This document shows, one piece after another, positions 54,684 to 63,650 of a DNA stretch of 64,000 bases. How positions within the stretch are numbered: the first letter of the stretch is position 1; each line of letters opens with the position of its first letter. The translations under genes and the position numbers were made by a program. The notes under the pieces are model-generated. The model was not told where the DNA came from. It worked only from the letters and a program-made list of their open reading frames with translations, and made no database searches. Source of the DNA: Zobellia nedashkovskayae (GTDB lineage: Bacteria > Bacteroidota > Bacteroidia > Flavobacteriales > Flavobacteriaceae); contig NZ_JADDXR010000002.1 in NCBI RefSeq assembly GCF_015330125.1, forward strand, positions 3,050,685-3,114,684, read 5' to 3'.

Positions 54684-54750
54684 ATAGGTTTCTTATTACA
54701 GTTTTCTAATGTGGAATTGTAGATGAGAAGTTTTGAAAATAAGGCATAAA

Positions 54751-54776
54751 AAAAGCCGGTCTTTAGACCGGCTTTT
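54751..54776. terminator. Bidirectional terminator
   Basis: A 12-bp perfect stem AAAAGCCGGTCT / AGACCGGCTTTT with a TT loop lies between the convergent response regulator and SYLF genes. T or A runs flank it on both strands. Confidence 0.9.
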
Positions 54777-54792
54777 TCTTTAGAAAAATAAA

Positions 54793-55341
54793 TTATTTTT
54801 TCTCAATATTCTTCATATCTGTATAGTTGAATTTTTGTCCACCTACAGAAAGGTCAGCCATCAATCCTTTTTTTGGCTTAGCAAATACAACAACACCGTC
54901 GTTATAACTTGCATTGGCAGCAACACCTTTTTCTAGAGCTACAGCAGTAGCTTCCGCAGAAAACTCAAATTTATCTTGTTTGAATCTTTGTAAAGCTTCA
55001 GCAGTTTCAAAGAAAATAATTTCGGTTAAAGCTTGTCCACCAGCTTGCAGACCTATGTCCAATTTTTTCAAATCGGCCATCCCAACTGCTTTACCATTTT
55101 CATAAAGTACTCCGTTACCGGAAGCGCCACCTACAATTAGGCCACCTTCACCAACATTCGGAAAAACTACATAGCCAGAAGCGTTTTCAAAAAACATGTC
55201 TAGACCCTCGTTTGACGTTTGTAGTTTAGCTTTAGCTTTCTCGGCATCTGCCATTACTCTTTGGTCATCTTTGTCTTGTGCGGATGCTCCTAAAGTAAAA
55301 AGAAAGGTAGCTGCTATTAAAATCGATTTTGTAATTTTCAT
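54793..55341 (-). CDS. SYLF/YSC84-type lipid-binding protein, secreted
   Basis: A 182-residue protein starting at the ATG at 55341 with a signal peptide (SILIAATFLFTLGASAQ). The SYLF/Ysc84 pattern is clear in ENASGYVVFPNVGEGGLIVG and in GKAVGMADLKKLDIGLQAGG. The family binds phosphoinositides in eukaryotes; bacterial members are periplasmic or surface proteins of unknown role, often stress-linked. It is flanked by two orphan response regulator genes. Confidence 0.85.
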   Translation of the reverse strand: MKITKSILIAATFLFTLGASAQDKDDQRVMADAEKAKAKLQTSNEGLDMFFENASGYVVFPNVGEGGLIVGGASGNGVLYENGKAVGMADLKKLDIGLQAGGQALTEIIFFETAEALQRFKQDKFEFSAEATAVALEKGVAANASYNDGVVVFAKPKKGLMADLSVGGQKFNYTDMKNIEKK

Positions 55342-55510
55342 ATCAATAATATTTAGATTAAACATTAATTCTGATACAAAAGTACAGGGTGATTGTAGCT
55401 GAGGTTAGCGCTAAAAATTATAATTATGATGCAAAAAAAAGGAGTTTTTGAGGTAAGATTAATAGGATTAAAGTCAATGTAATCCTACTTAAATAGAGGT
55501 ATGATTTAAA

Positions 55511-55945
55511 TTAAACCAAAATAACAAATTGGCCAGAGTTAGCTTCTTCATCATCTTTTACAACCATAGATAGTAAGCTCTTGTGAAGCATAATTTTAAG
55601 GTCTTCAAAAGAAGAAGGTTTCTGAATATATTGGTTGGCGCCATCTGCCTGCAATTGGTTCACTTCCCTTTGGAGGTAGGAAGTAGAATAGACAATAACC
55701 TTAATATCGTCAAATCTAGAAAAGTTCCTAATATCCGTTAAACACTCAAAGCCATTCATAAGCGGCATGTGTAAATCTAAGAAGATAGCATCTGGTAAAT
55801 CTGTTTTGGAAAACAGATTATCCATAAGGTCCACACCATTATCGAACTGAGTTACTTTAGTAGAGATATTTATTTCATCAAGAGCTTCTACGAACAATTC
55901 GCGATCTTCTTTATCATCGTCCGCTAAATAAAGGTTAAGAGTCAT
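55511..55945 (-). CDS. Single-domain response regulator
   Basis: A 144-residue receiver domain. The acidic pocket is in LADDDKED, the phospho-acceptor Asp57 in FLDLHMP, the Thr/Ser in VYSTSY, and the Lys in YIQKPSS. It has no output domain. I start it at the ATG at 55945; another ATG at 55972 would add nine polar residues. It has a paralogue at 54288-54683 and no adjacent kinase. Confidence 0.85.
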   Translation of the reverse strand: MTLNLYLADDDKEDRELFVEALDEINISTKVTQFDNGVDLMDNLFSKTDLPDAIFLDLHMPLMNGFECLTDIRNFSRFDDIKVIVYSTSYLQREVNQLQADGANQYIQKPSSFEDLKIMLHKSLLSMVVKDDEEANSGQFVILV

Positions 55946-56592
55946 ACTTGTTTTATGTTTTTGATTGGTCATCAAATAATATATTCACTTTCATTTATCT
56001 GATAACTAGTTGTCCGGATTTAGAAAGGCAATACACAATTGCTTTTTTATATACGTGAAGCACAACCCTTTTGGAGCTTACTTCTCAATTTTTTTTATAG
56101 ATAGAATTTTAAACCGAAAATATAGATTTTGTAATAAAGGGCAGGAACGAATTAGAATAGATATTAACTCAAAAAGGATTTTTTCTTTTTAGAACCGAGC
56201 TTGTGAAGAGTTGAAGGGAGTAAGAATAGAAGCAGAGGAGCGGAGGATTTTAATACGTAATCGGTAATTATTTACAGTATTTCTACCATAATCTTAGTAT
56301 TTGTCTCGTGTCCGAACACGATTGTTATTTGTGTGCGCACACTTTTTAAGACTTTTTACTAGGTTATTTCAGGTTGGGAAATTATATTCGTAAAATATTG
56401 TAATAAATTTTGGGATTTTGTTAACACGAAACCTGTTTTAGTTATTTGATTGTCAATTAATTAACGCATACATTTTTGTGCTTTCAGCTTTTGGTGATTT
56501 AGTAGGCTGAGCAGGTGATTAGTGAACAAGAGCTCAAAATTTTAAAAGAATACCACTCAACACAATTTTTAGTAACCAACTCAATCTCAATT
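55946..56592. promoter_or_regulatory. Long leader of utilisation locus 2 with paired GTGT-N4-ACAC dyads
   Basis: Within this 647-base gap lie two dyads of the same form: GTGTCCGAACAC (56308-56319; extends to TCGTGT / ACACGA, 56306-56321) and the perfect 12-bp palindrome GTGTGCGCACAC (56331-56342). Their centres are 23 bases apart, about two helical turns. They sit about 250-285 bases before the susC start. This spacing suggests a dimeric or tetrameric repressor or activator of the locus. No regulator gene is next to it. Confidence 0.55.
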
Positions 56593-59500
56593 ATGAAAAG
56601 AAAAAACCGATGTGCAAGAATTTTGCGTACGGGTTCTTATTCGAGTTTTAAATCTCGGCTAGGTTCCTTTGCGTTTGTTTTGCTTTTAGTGAGTACTGCC
56701 AATGCTAAATCTTCTAGCGAAGATATCTTGTTGGTAGATGACAAAGGGATAAGACCTCTCGTCAATGAAAATGAAGAAATAATGGTTCGCATCTCTACCG
56801 TGCAGTCTACTATTTCTGGTGTTATTACAGATGAAGCCGGCGTTCCTTTACCCGGTGTTAACGTAGTAGAAAAGGGAACCACTAATGGTGTAGTCTCGGA
56901 TTTTGACGGGAATTACTCCATTCAGGTAGCAGATGCTAATGCTGTATTGCGTTTTAGTTCCATAGGCTTTGCTTCTAAGGAAGTAACCGTGGGCGCAAAC
57001 GAAACTCTTAACATTCAATTAGCTGAAGATGCGCAGAGTCTACAAGAAGTAATTGTTGTGGGGTATGGTACACAAAAAAAGGAAGATGTTACGGGGTCTC
57101 TTTCACAAGTAGAAGGTAAGACGCTTACCGTAGCGCCACCACCAAACTTATCTGCAGCACTTTCAGGGAAACTTTCTGGTGTTATTGCCGTGCAGACAAC
57201 CGGTCAACCAGGTCAAGATGATGCGCAATTCCAGATTAGGGGTAGAAGTACTTTAGGAAATAATAGTCCATTAGTTCTTATTGATGGAGTTGAGCGTCCG
57301 TATCAAAGGGTGAACCCTTTTGAAGTAGCTAGTGTTACGGCCCTTAAAGATGCGGCTTCAACAGCGGTATATGGTTCGCGTGCTGCGAACGGAGTACTTT
57401 TAATTACCACGAATAGGGGAAAAATAGGAAAGCCTTCTATTAATTTCTCTAGTCAATATGGATTTCAATCGCCAACAAAACGACCGGAACTTATGAATGC
57501 CAGTGAGTATGTATTGGCATTTAGACAGTCTTTTTTAAATAGAGGTACTGCTCCAGATGCATTACCGTATGATGACTTAGTAGACCAGGCCAACGCCGGT
57601 ACAGTAGAAAGTTTTGATTGGTGGAATGAAACCTTGCGGAATTCTGCACCACAAGAACAGTATAATTTTTCTGTAGACGGTGGAAGTGAAAAGCTTAGGT
57701 ATTTCTTCTCCTACGGTTTATTGGACCAAAGCGCATTATATGAGAATGCCGGTTTCAAACAAAGTAGTATTCGTTCTAATGTAGATGCGGATATTACAGA
57801 CCGTTTAAAGTTTAGTCTTAACATAGCGGGTAGGTTAGAGAATACTTTACGTTCTGCGGATATTGATGCTGAAATATTTTCTAATGCCTTACGGGCAAAC
57901 CCTTTATTTCCAGTTTTTGTAGATGGTCGCCCAGGAGCAGAGGGTCTTCCTGAAGGATCACTTGGTTTTGACGGATTCAGTGGTAACTCTGTAGGTGATG
58001 CTAATAGAAATGGTAGTGATAGAAGAGATAGCGACTATTTCCAAACTAATTTTCAGTTAGAATATGAAGTACCAGGAATAGAAGGTCTAACAGCAAAAGC
58101 CATGTACTCTTATGATAGAAATGTCACCAAACAAAAAGTGTTTTTTACACCTTATACCTCGTATCAGTTAAACGAAGCAACGGGCGAATACATTCCAAAT
58201 ATTAGTGATAACCTAAGTTATTTAGATGAGCGTAGAGGAGATTTTACACAACAGACTACGCAACTGAGTTTAAATTATAAGAAAGAATTTGGAGATCATT
58301 TAATTTCTGCATTGGCACTTTATGAGAAGATAGAACAGAAATCTGATAATATTTTCGCTTATAGGGATGGGTTTCTTTCCCCGGCCATACAAGAGCTTTT
58401 TGCAGGATCTGTAGATAATGACCAGAATACAGGTGGAGCTTCAGAAACAGCAAGAAGAGGGTTTGTAGTTAGAGCGGATTATGGCTATAAAAACAGATAT
58501 TTATTTCAAGCCAATCTACGTTTAGATCAGTCATATATTTTTCCAAAGGAAGGCCGTGATGGGTACTTTCCTGCTTTTTCTGCAGGGTGGAGAATTTCAG
58601 AAGAGAATTTTATGAAAGATTCTGATTTGATCACAGATTTGAAACTTAGAGGTTCGTGGGGTATTACAGGTAATGATAGAGTAGATCCTTTTCAGTACAT
58701 TACTGGTTTTAACTTTCAAGGTGGTTATGTGGCCGATGGTGCTTTTCGTCAAGGTATAAGCCCATCTGGTATTCCAAATCCAAATATAACATGGGAAACC
58801 GCTACTACTACGGATATTGGATTGGAAGCCGAATTTTTAGAGGGTAAATGGGGGCTGGAAGTAGATTATTATAAGAAAAGAACAGAAGATATTCTTGCCG
58901 AAAGAAGTTTATCCGTACCAGGTACTTTTGGAGCGGAATTACCAAGTGAAAATTTAGGTATTGTTGATAGTTGGGGTTGGGAATTTACCGTGAAGCATAA
59001 ATACTCTATTGGTGAAAACTTTTACTATAATCTAGATGCTAACCTAACATTGGCTAACAATGAAATTGTTTTTTTAGATGAGCCTGCCGATGTTTTACCG
59101 GGAGCAAGTTTAACCGGAAATGAGATAGGTGCTCGTGTAGGATACCTTGCGGATGGTATATATCAGAATGATGAGGAGATAGCAAACGGTCCGTCTCAGT
59201 TTGGAGAATTGGCACCGGGTGATATAAGATATAAAGATATTAACGGCCGTGATGCAGACGGGAATCTTACAGGGCAACCAGATGGCGAAGTAAACCAAGA
59301 TGACCGTACCTTAATAGGATCCAGTAATACTCCGGGTGTTATATATGGTCTTAATGCAGAATTAGGCTATAAAGGCTTCTCTTTGGCATTCAGTTTCCAA
59401 GGAGCAACGGATTATACTAGACAGGTTACACCAAGAGGTTTCTTGTTAGATGTAGGGAATAACTTTAAAGTGTTAAACGATTCGTGGACGGTAGATAATC

Positions 59501-59802
59501 CTGATGCAAAATATCCTAGAATATTACCTGATGGAAACTCAAACAATAACCAGACTAGTGATTTCTGGATAGAAGAGGTTTCGTTCTTACGTTTAAGACG
59601 CGCACAAATCAGTTATGATTTTGCATCTATTTCAGAACAGTTAGAGGCCTACGGAATCAAAACACTAAGTCTTACTGCATCAGGTACCAACCTTTTGACC
59701 TTTACCAATATTTCTTTAGGAGATCCTGAAGGAACCGAGGGGAACTCGTTATTTTATCCAATCTCACGGGTAATTTCTTTCGGCGTAAACATAGGATTCT
59801 AA
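56593..59802 (+). CDS. SusC-like TonB-dependent outer-membrane transporter
   Basis: A 1069-residue protein starting at the ATG at 56593; an in-frame GTG at 56515 is less likely. The N-terminus is unusually long and basic (RKNRCARILRTG) before the hydrophobic signal (FAFVLLLVSTANA). A 35-residue segment precedes the carboxypeptidase-like domain (ITDEAGVPLPGVNV, DFDGNYSIQV). The TonB-box region (EVIVVGYGTQKKEDVTGS), plug and barrel follow, ending in VISFGVNIGF. It imports the target oligosaccharide with the SusD encoded 23 bases downstream. Its DNA leader carries the GTGT-N4-ACAC dyads. Confidence 0.95.
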   Translation: MKRKNRCARILRTGSYSSFKSRLGSFAFVLLLVSTANAKSSSEDILLVDDKGIRPLVNENEEIMVRISTVQSTISGVITDEAGVPLPGVNVVEKGTTNGVVSDFDGNYSIQVADANAVLRFSSIGFASKEVTVGANETLNIQLAEDAQSLQEVIVVGYGTQKKEDVTGSLSQVEGKTLTVAPPPNLSAALSGKLSGVIAVQTTGQPGQDDAQFQIRGRSTLGNNSPLVLIDGVERPYQRVNPFEVASVTALKDAASTAVYGSRAANGVLLITTNRGKIGKPSINFSSQYGFQSPTKRPELMNASEYVLAFRQSFLNRGTAPDALPYDDLVDQANAGTVESFDWWNETLRNSAPQEQYNFSVDGGSEKLRYFFSYGLLDQSALYENAGFKQSSIRSNVDADITDRLKFSLNIAGRLENTLRSADIDAEIFSNALRANPLFPVFVDGRPGAEGLPEGSLGFDGFSGNSVGDANRNGSDRRDSDYFQTNFQLEYEVPGIEGLTAKAMYSYDRNVTKQKVFFTPYTSYQLNEATGEYIPNISDNLSYLDERRGDFTQQTTQLSLNYKKEFGDHLISALALYEKIEQKSDNIFAYRDGFLSPAIQELFAGSVDNDQNTGGASETARRGFVVRADYGYKNRYLFQANLRLDQSYIFPKEGRDGYFPAFSAGWRISEENFMKDSDLITDLKLRGSWGITGNDRVDPFQYITGFNFQGGYVADGAFRQGISPSGIPNPNITWETATTTDIGLEAEFLEGKWGLEVDYYKKRTEDILAERSLSVPGTFGAELPSENLGIVDSWGWEFTVKHKYSIGENFYYNLDANLTLANNEIVFLDEPADVLPGASLTGNEIGARVGYLADGIYQNDEEIANGPSQFGELAPGDIRYKDINGRDADGNLTGQPDGEVNQDDRTLIGSSNTPGVIYGLNAELGYKGFSLAFSFQGATDYTRQVTPRGFLLDVGNNFKVLNDSWTVDNPDAKYPRILPDGNSNNNQTSDFWIEEVSFLRLRRAQISYDFASISEQLEAYGIKTLSLTASGTNLLTFTNISLGDPEGTEGNSLFYPISRVISFGVNIGF

Positions 59803-59825
59803 AAACAAAACTTAAAGTGAACAAA

Positions 59826-61538
59826 ATGAAAAAGATTGTAACAATATTAGCGCTCGGTCTTGCTTTTGCGACCTCTTGTAGCGACGATTTTTTAGATAAA
59901 GATCCAACGGATCAATTGGGGGCATCAACGGTGTTCGAAGACCAATCCTTAGCCCAAGCATTTTTAAATAACATTGTGGGGCAACTGCCCTCAGGACAAT
60001 ATGGTAGTACTGGAGCAGGATACGGAAATAACTATTTACTAGCTTCCATATCAGACGAGGCTCGTTCAAAGAGTGGGTGGGTTCCATCCAACGCCGTAGT
60101 ACGTGTAGGCTCATTAAATCCTCTAGACTTAGGAGCATTAGACATATGGGATGATGCGTATACCGCCATTCGTCAGTCTAATGAGTTTTTAGAAAGTCTA
60201 GAAACTTCTGAGTTTGATGATGAGTTTAAAATTAGAGCAGCGGCTTCGGCAAGGTACGTGCGTGCTTGGTTCTATTTTGATCTTACTAGAAGATATGGCG
60301 ATGTTCCTTTATTGACAGCAGCTCAATCTCTTGATGATGAGGATATATTTCCATCTCAAACACCAAGAAGTGAAATTTATTCTTTTGTAAATCAAGAGTT
60401 GACCGCCGTAGCGGCTGGACTTCAGAATAAATCAGAAGTTAAAGCTGGTGAGTTATCCAAGCAGGCAGCTATTGCTTTGAATGCCCGTGCAATGCTTTTT
60501 GCGGAACGTTATGAAGATGCGTCTATTTTGGCTAATACTTTGATTAGCGGAACAGAAAATGACGGACTTGAATTATACGGAGCAAATCCAACAAGTGCAG
60601 AAGAAGCAATCAAGAATTATGGCGATTTATTTTTATCTACGGGTGGAAATGTAGAAACCATATATGAAATCTTGTTTTTGCCACCAGAAAGATCTCATCA
60701 ATTTGATCGCGGTAACTGGCCAGTAAGATGGAGAAATGATAATGGAGGACAGACCGATCCAACACAAGAATTGATAGATGATTTTGAAATGCTTAATGGT
60801 CTTGCAATTGAAGAGGCGGCATCTGGTTATGATTCCACAAATCCTTATGCAGATCGTGATCCTCGTTTCTATGCTTCTATATTTTATCATGGTTCGGAGT
60901 TTTCTGAAGTATCACCTTCACGAGGAGAACCTTTTATTGATATGGAATGGAACGGTTTTAACGAAGGACCGGGTACCGTACGCGATGGTAATGCTTCTAT
61001 TACAGGATATTTGGTAAGAAAATTTGTTGATCCGTCCTTGGGGTTTGCGCCAGAAGGAGTTAGTAACACAGCTTGGCAAGAAATACGTTTTGCAGAAATT
61101 CTATTAATTTATGCAGAAGCTGAAAATGAAGTGAATGGGCCAAGTGCAGAAGTTACTGAGGCGCTAAACAGAATTAGAAGAAGAGCTTTTATGCCAGAAA
61201 TATCAGCAGGTTCTAAAGAAGATATGCGTGAAAAAATCCGACAAGAGAGAAGAATAGAATTAGTTTTTGAAAACCATCGCTGGTTTGATTTAATTCGTTG
61301 GGGAGAAGCTACTACAGTTCTTAACAATACTTTCCATGGTATGAAAATAGAGCGTAATGGAGTGGCTACCGCAGGGGATGGTGGTCCACAACACGTTTTT
61401 GACCCATCACAACTTACGTTTACGATTTTTGAAGATCCGGCTTTTAGCAATTCTTTTCCTGATAAATATAAGTTTTTGCCCATTCCACAGGATGAGATGG
61501 ATGCCAATACAAACTTAAAACAGAACCCGGGATACTAA
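59826..61538 (+). CDS. SusD-like glycan-binding lipoprotein
   Basis: A 570-residue surface lipoprotein from the ATG at 59826, with signal ending FATSC (Cys18) followed by SDDFLDKDPTDQL. Helical TPR segments contain SARYVRAWFYFDLTRRYGDV, and the C-terminal domain has IRFAEILLIYAEAENEVNG and ERRIELVFENHRWFDLIRW. It pairs with the SusC gene upstream. A strong hairpin follows the gene, as after the SusD gene of locus 1. Confidence 0.95.
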   Translation: MKKIVTILALGLAFATSCSDDFLDKDPTDQLGASTVFEDQSLAQAFLNNIVGQLPSGQYGSTGAGYGNNYLLASISDEARSKSGWVPSNAVVRVGSLNPLDLGALDIWDDAYTAIRQSNEFLESLETSEFDDEFKIRAAASARYVRAWFYFDLTRRYGDVPLLTAAQSLDDEDIFPSQTPRSEIYSFVNQELTAVAAGLQNKSEVKAGELSKQAAIALNARAMLFAERYEDASILANTLISGTENDGLELYGANPTSAEEAIKNYGDLFLSTGGNVETIYEILFLPPERSHQFDRGNWPVRWRNDNGGQTDPTQELIDDFEMLNGLAIEEAASGYDSTNPYADRDPRFYASIFYHGSEFSEVSPSRGEPFIDMEWNGFNEGPGTVRDGNASITGYLVRKFVDPSLGFAPEGVSNTAWQEIRFAEILLIYAEAENEVNGPSAEVTEALNRIRRRAFMPEISAGSKEDMREKIRQERRIELVFENHRWFDLIRWGEATTVLNNTFHGMKIERNGVATAGDGGPQHVFDPSQLTFTIFEDPAFSNSFPDKYKFLPIPQDEMDANTNLKQNPGY

Positions 61539-61572
61539 TAATAATTGGGCAAAACAGAAGTCAAATAAAATG

Positions 61573-61607
61573 ATTTGGCATAGGAATTTCTCCTGTGCCA
61601 AATTTTT
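61573..61607 (+). promoter_or_regulatory. Hairpin after the SusD gene of locus 2
   Basis: Arms ATTTGGCATAGGA / TCCTGTGCCAAAT (13 bp, one T-G pair) with loop ATTTC are followed by TTTT. It may be a partial terminator or an RNA-stability element separating susCD from downstream enzyme genes, as in locus 1. Confidence 0.65.
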
Positions 61608-61625
61608 AAGGTTGTCAATAAGACC

Positions 61626-63623
61626 ATGAGAGATAGAGCACTTTACTTAAGCTTTTTGTTCAGTTTACTGAGCTGGTCTCTTCATGCACAAAATTTTACT
61701 GAAAAAGCAAAGGAGCTTGGTATTGATCATTATATATCAGATTCTAAGGCTATGGGAGGGGGCGTTGCCATTTTTGATTTTAATAATGATGGTCTGGAAG
61801 ATATTTACCTTACTGGTGGTGATGAAAATGACCAGCTTTATGAAAATTTGGGTAATGATAATTTCAGAGAAGTAACCGAAGAAATGGGTATTACTCAATT
61901 CAGAAGTGTAAAGACCATGGGCGTGGTAGCCGGTGATGTAGATAATGATGGTTTTACTGACCTTTTTATTACTACAGCAGAAGGTGCTCGTTGTTATTTA
62001 TTAAAAAATTTAGAAGGGAAATCGTTTACCAATATAGCACCCGCAGGGGGTATAACCCATGAAGCATGGAGTATGACGGCAACAATGGGCGATTATGACC
62101 TAGACGGGGATTTAGATATTTATGTAGGTAATTATGTGGCTTATGATAACCTTCCTTTTGACCAAAATATTACGAGTCCATTAGCTGATTTTTTCTATGA
62201 AAATAAGGGTGATGGTACTTTTTTAAAGATTGATAATCCATTAGCCTCAAATGAAAAAGGAACAACCTTGGTTTCTTCTTTTTCGGACATAGATCAAGAT
62301 GGAGATGCAGATTTATTTGTACTTAATGATTTTGGGGATTTTTATGAACCCAATAAGGTTTTGGTCAACAATTATCCAGAAAGGAACTTCAGTAATATAT
62401 CCAATGCTTCCGGTATGAATGCCGCCATAAATAGTATGGGTATTGCGGTAGGTGATTTTAATGAAGATGGAAATTTTGATTATTATGTAACGAACATCGG
62501 TCATAATAAACTGTATCAAAATCAAGGCTTGCTTTCTTATGAAGATGTGGCAAGAGATATAAATGTCAGTGATGGAACAGGGGTGTGTTGGGGTGCGGCT
62601 TTTTTGGATGTAAACAATGATGGACATTTAGATCTCTATGCTTCAAAAGGATCTTTGTTAAACCTTAATGATACTCAGAATAATTTATTGTACTTGGGTT
62701 TTGGAAAAGAAACAAGGTTTGAGAATGTTTCCGAAACATTGGTAACCAAGGAACCCAACAAAGCTAGGGGAATGGCATATGGAGATTTGAACAATGACGG
62801 CAGGCTAGATATGATTGCTGTAAATATTCGTGTGAGCCAAGGGAATCTTGGAAGCACTAAAATTTATATGAATTCAGGTTCTGAGGAGGCAAATTGGTTA
62901 AAAGTAAAACTAGAAGGGACTGAGAACAATAGAAGTGGGTACGGGGCTTTAGTTAAAATATATACTGATGGAAAAGAGCAAATAAGGGAAGTTTCCGGAG
63001 GAAGCAGTTACTTGTCCGTGCACAGTTCTATAGTACACTTTGGTTTAGGTCAGCTGGAAACAGTAGATAGTTTGGTAGTAAAATGGCCAAAAGGTCATAA
63101 GCGAGAGGTATTTAAAAATTTGGAAGCTAATACAGATTATTTTATTAAAGAAGACGAGGGCATTTTTAAACGTGCTTTTGAAACCATTCAAATTTGCCAG
63201 GGTGATGAAATTACTATCGGTAATCAAACCGTAAGTGAAGAAGGGGTGTACACAGAGTTAATAACCGAAGGTGAAAATAACACTGTAAAATTAACTAAAT
63301 TGGTAGTAAATACTGACGGAACAGGGGGGTGTTCACTAGTAACCGTGCCGAGCGAAGAAAATATTGATGGTCGTGAAATAGTGGTCTATCCAAGTCCATT
63401 TAATAATATGTTGCGTATAGTGTCAGGCGTTGCCTTTGAAGATAATGTAAGCATAATTTTAAGCGATGTTTCTGGACATGTCGTCCGTAATCAAATGGTA
63501 AATAGTAAGGCGGCAAGAGGTTCTATAACAATCAGTGGATATGAGACCTTGCCAGCTGGCCTATATGTATTGAAAATAGTTAGTGGCAACACAACTTATA
63601 TAAGAAAAATAGTAAAATCATAA
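61626..63623 (+). CDS. FG-GAP/CRTAC repeat protein with UnbV domain and type IX sorting tail
   Basis: A 665-residue secreted protein. After the signal peptide (ALYLSFLFSLLSWSLHAQ) come repeated calcium-binding FG-GAP/VCBS blades (for example FDFNNDGLEDIYLTGG, DYDLDGDLDIYVGNY, DLNNDGRLDMIAVN) to about residue 410. An ASPIC/UnbV domain follows at about 420-500 (LKVKLEGTENNRSGYGALVK, WPKGHKREV). A short beta linker follows, and the final 75 residues match a type A sorting domain (VYPSPFNNMLRI to GLYVLKIVSG) for type IX secretion. Such proteins bind glycans or calcium at the surface. Its place after susD suggests a surface glycan-binding partner of the locus. It is intact. Confidence 0.85.
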   Translation: MRDRALYLSFLFSLLSWSLHAQNFTEKAKELGIDHYISDSKAMGGGVAIFDFNNDGLEDIYLTGGDENDQLYENLGNDNFREVTEEMGITQFRSVKTMGVVAGDVDNDGFTDLFITTAEGARCYLLKNLEGKSFTNIAPAGGITHEAWSMTATMGDYDLDGDLDIYVGNYVAYDNLPFDQNITSPLADFFYENKGDGTFLKIDNPLASNEKGTTLVSSFSDIDQDGDADLFVLNDFGDFYEPNKVLVNNYPERNFSNISNASGMNAAINSMGIAVGDFNEDGNFDYYVTNIGHNKLYQNQGLLSYEDVARDINVSDGTGVCWGAAFLDVNNDGHLDLYASKGSLLNLNDTQNNLLYLGFGKETRFENVSETLVTKEPNKARGMAYGDLNNDGRLDMIAVNIRVSQGNLGSTKIYMNSGSEEANWLKVKLEGTENNRSGYGALVKIYTDGKEQIREVSGGSSYLSVHSSIVHFGLGQLETVDSLVVKWPKGHKREVFKNLEANTDYFIKEDEGIFKRAFETIQICQGDEITIGNQTVSEEGVYTELITEGENNTVKLTKLVVNTDGTGGCSLVTVPSEENIDGREIVVYPSPFNNMLRIVSGVAFEDNVSIILSDVSGHVVRNQMVNSKAARGSITISGYETLPAGLYVLKIVSGNTTYIRKIVKS

Positions 63624-63650
63624 ACGTAAAACAACTTAGAACAATTGAAG

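Noticed and set aside
56010..56192. Plus-strand 60-residue frame in the leader of locus 2
   Set aside because: AT-rich with no start context or coding signs; it lies in the regulatory leader.
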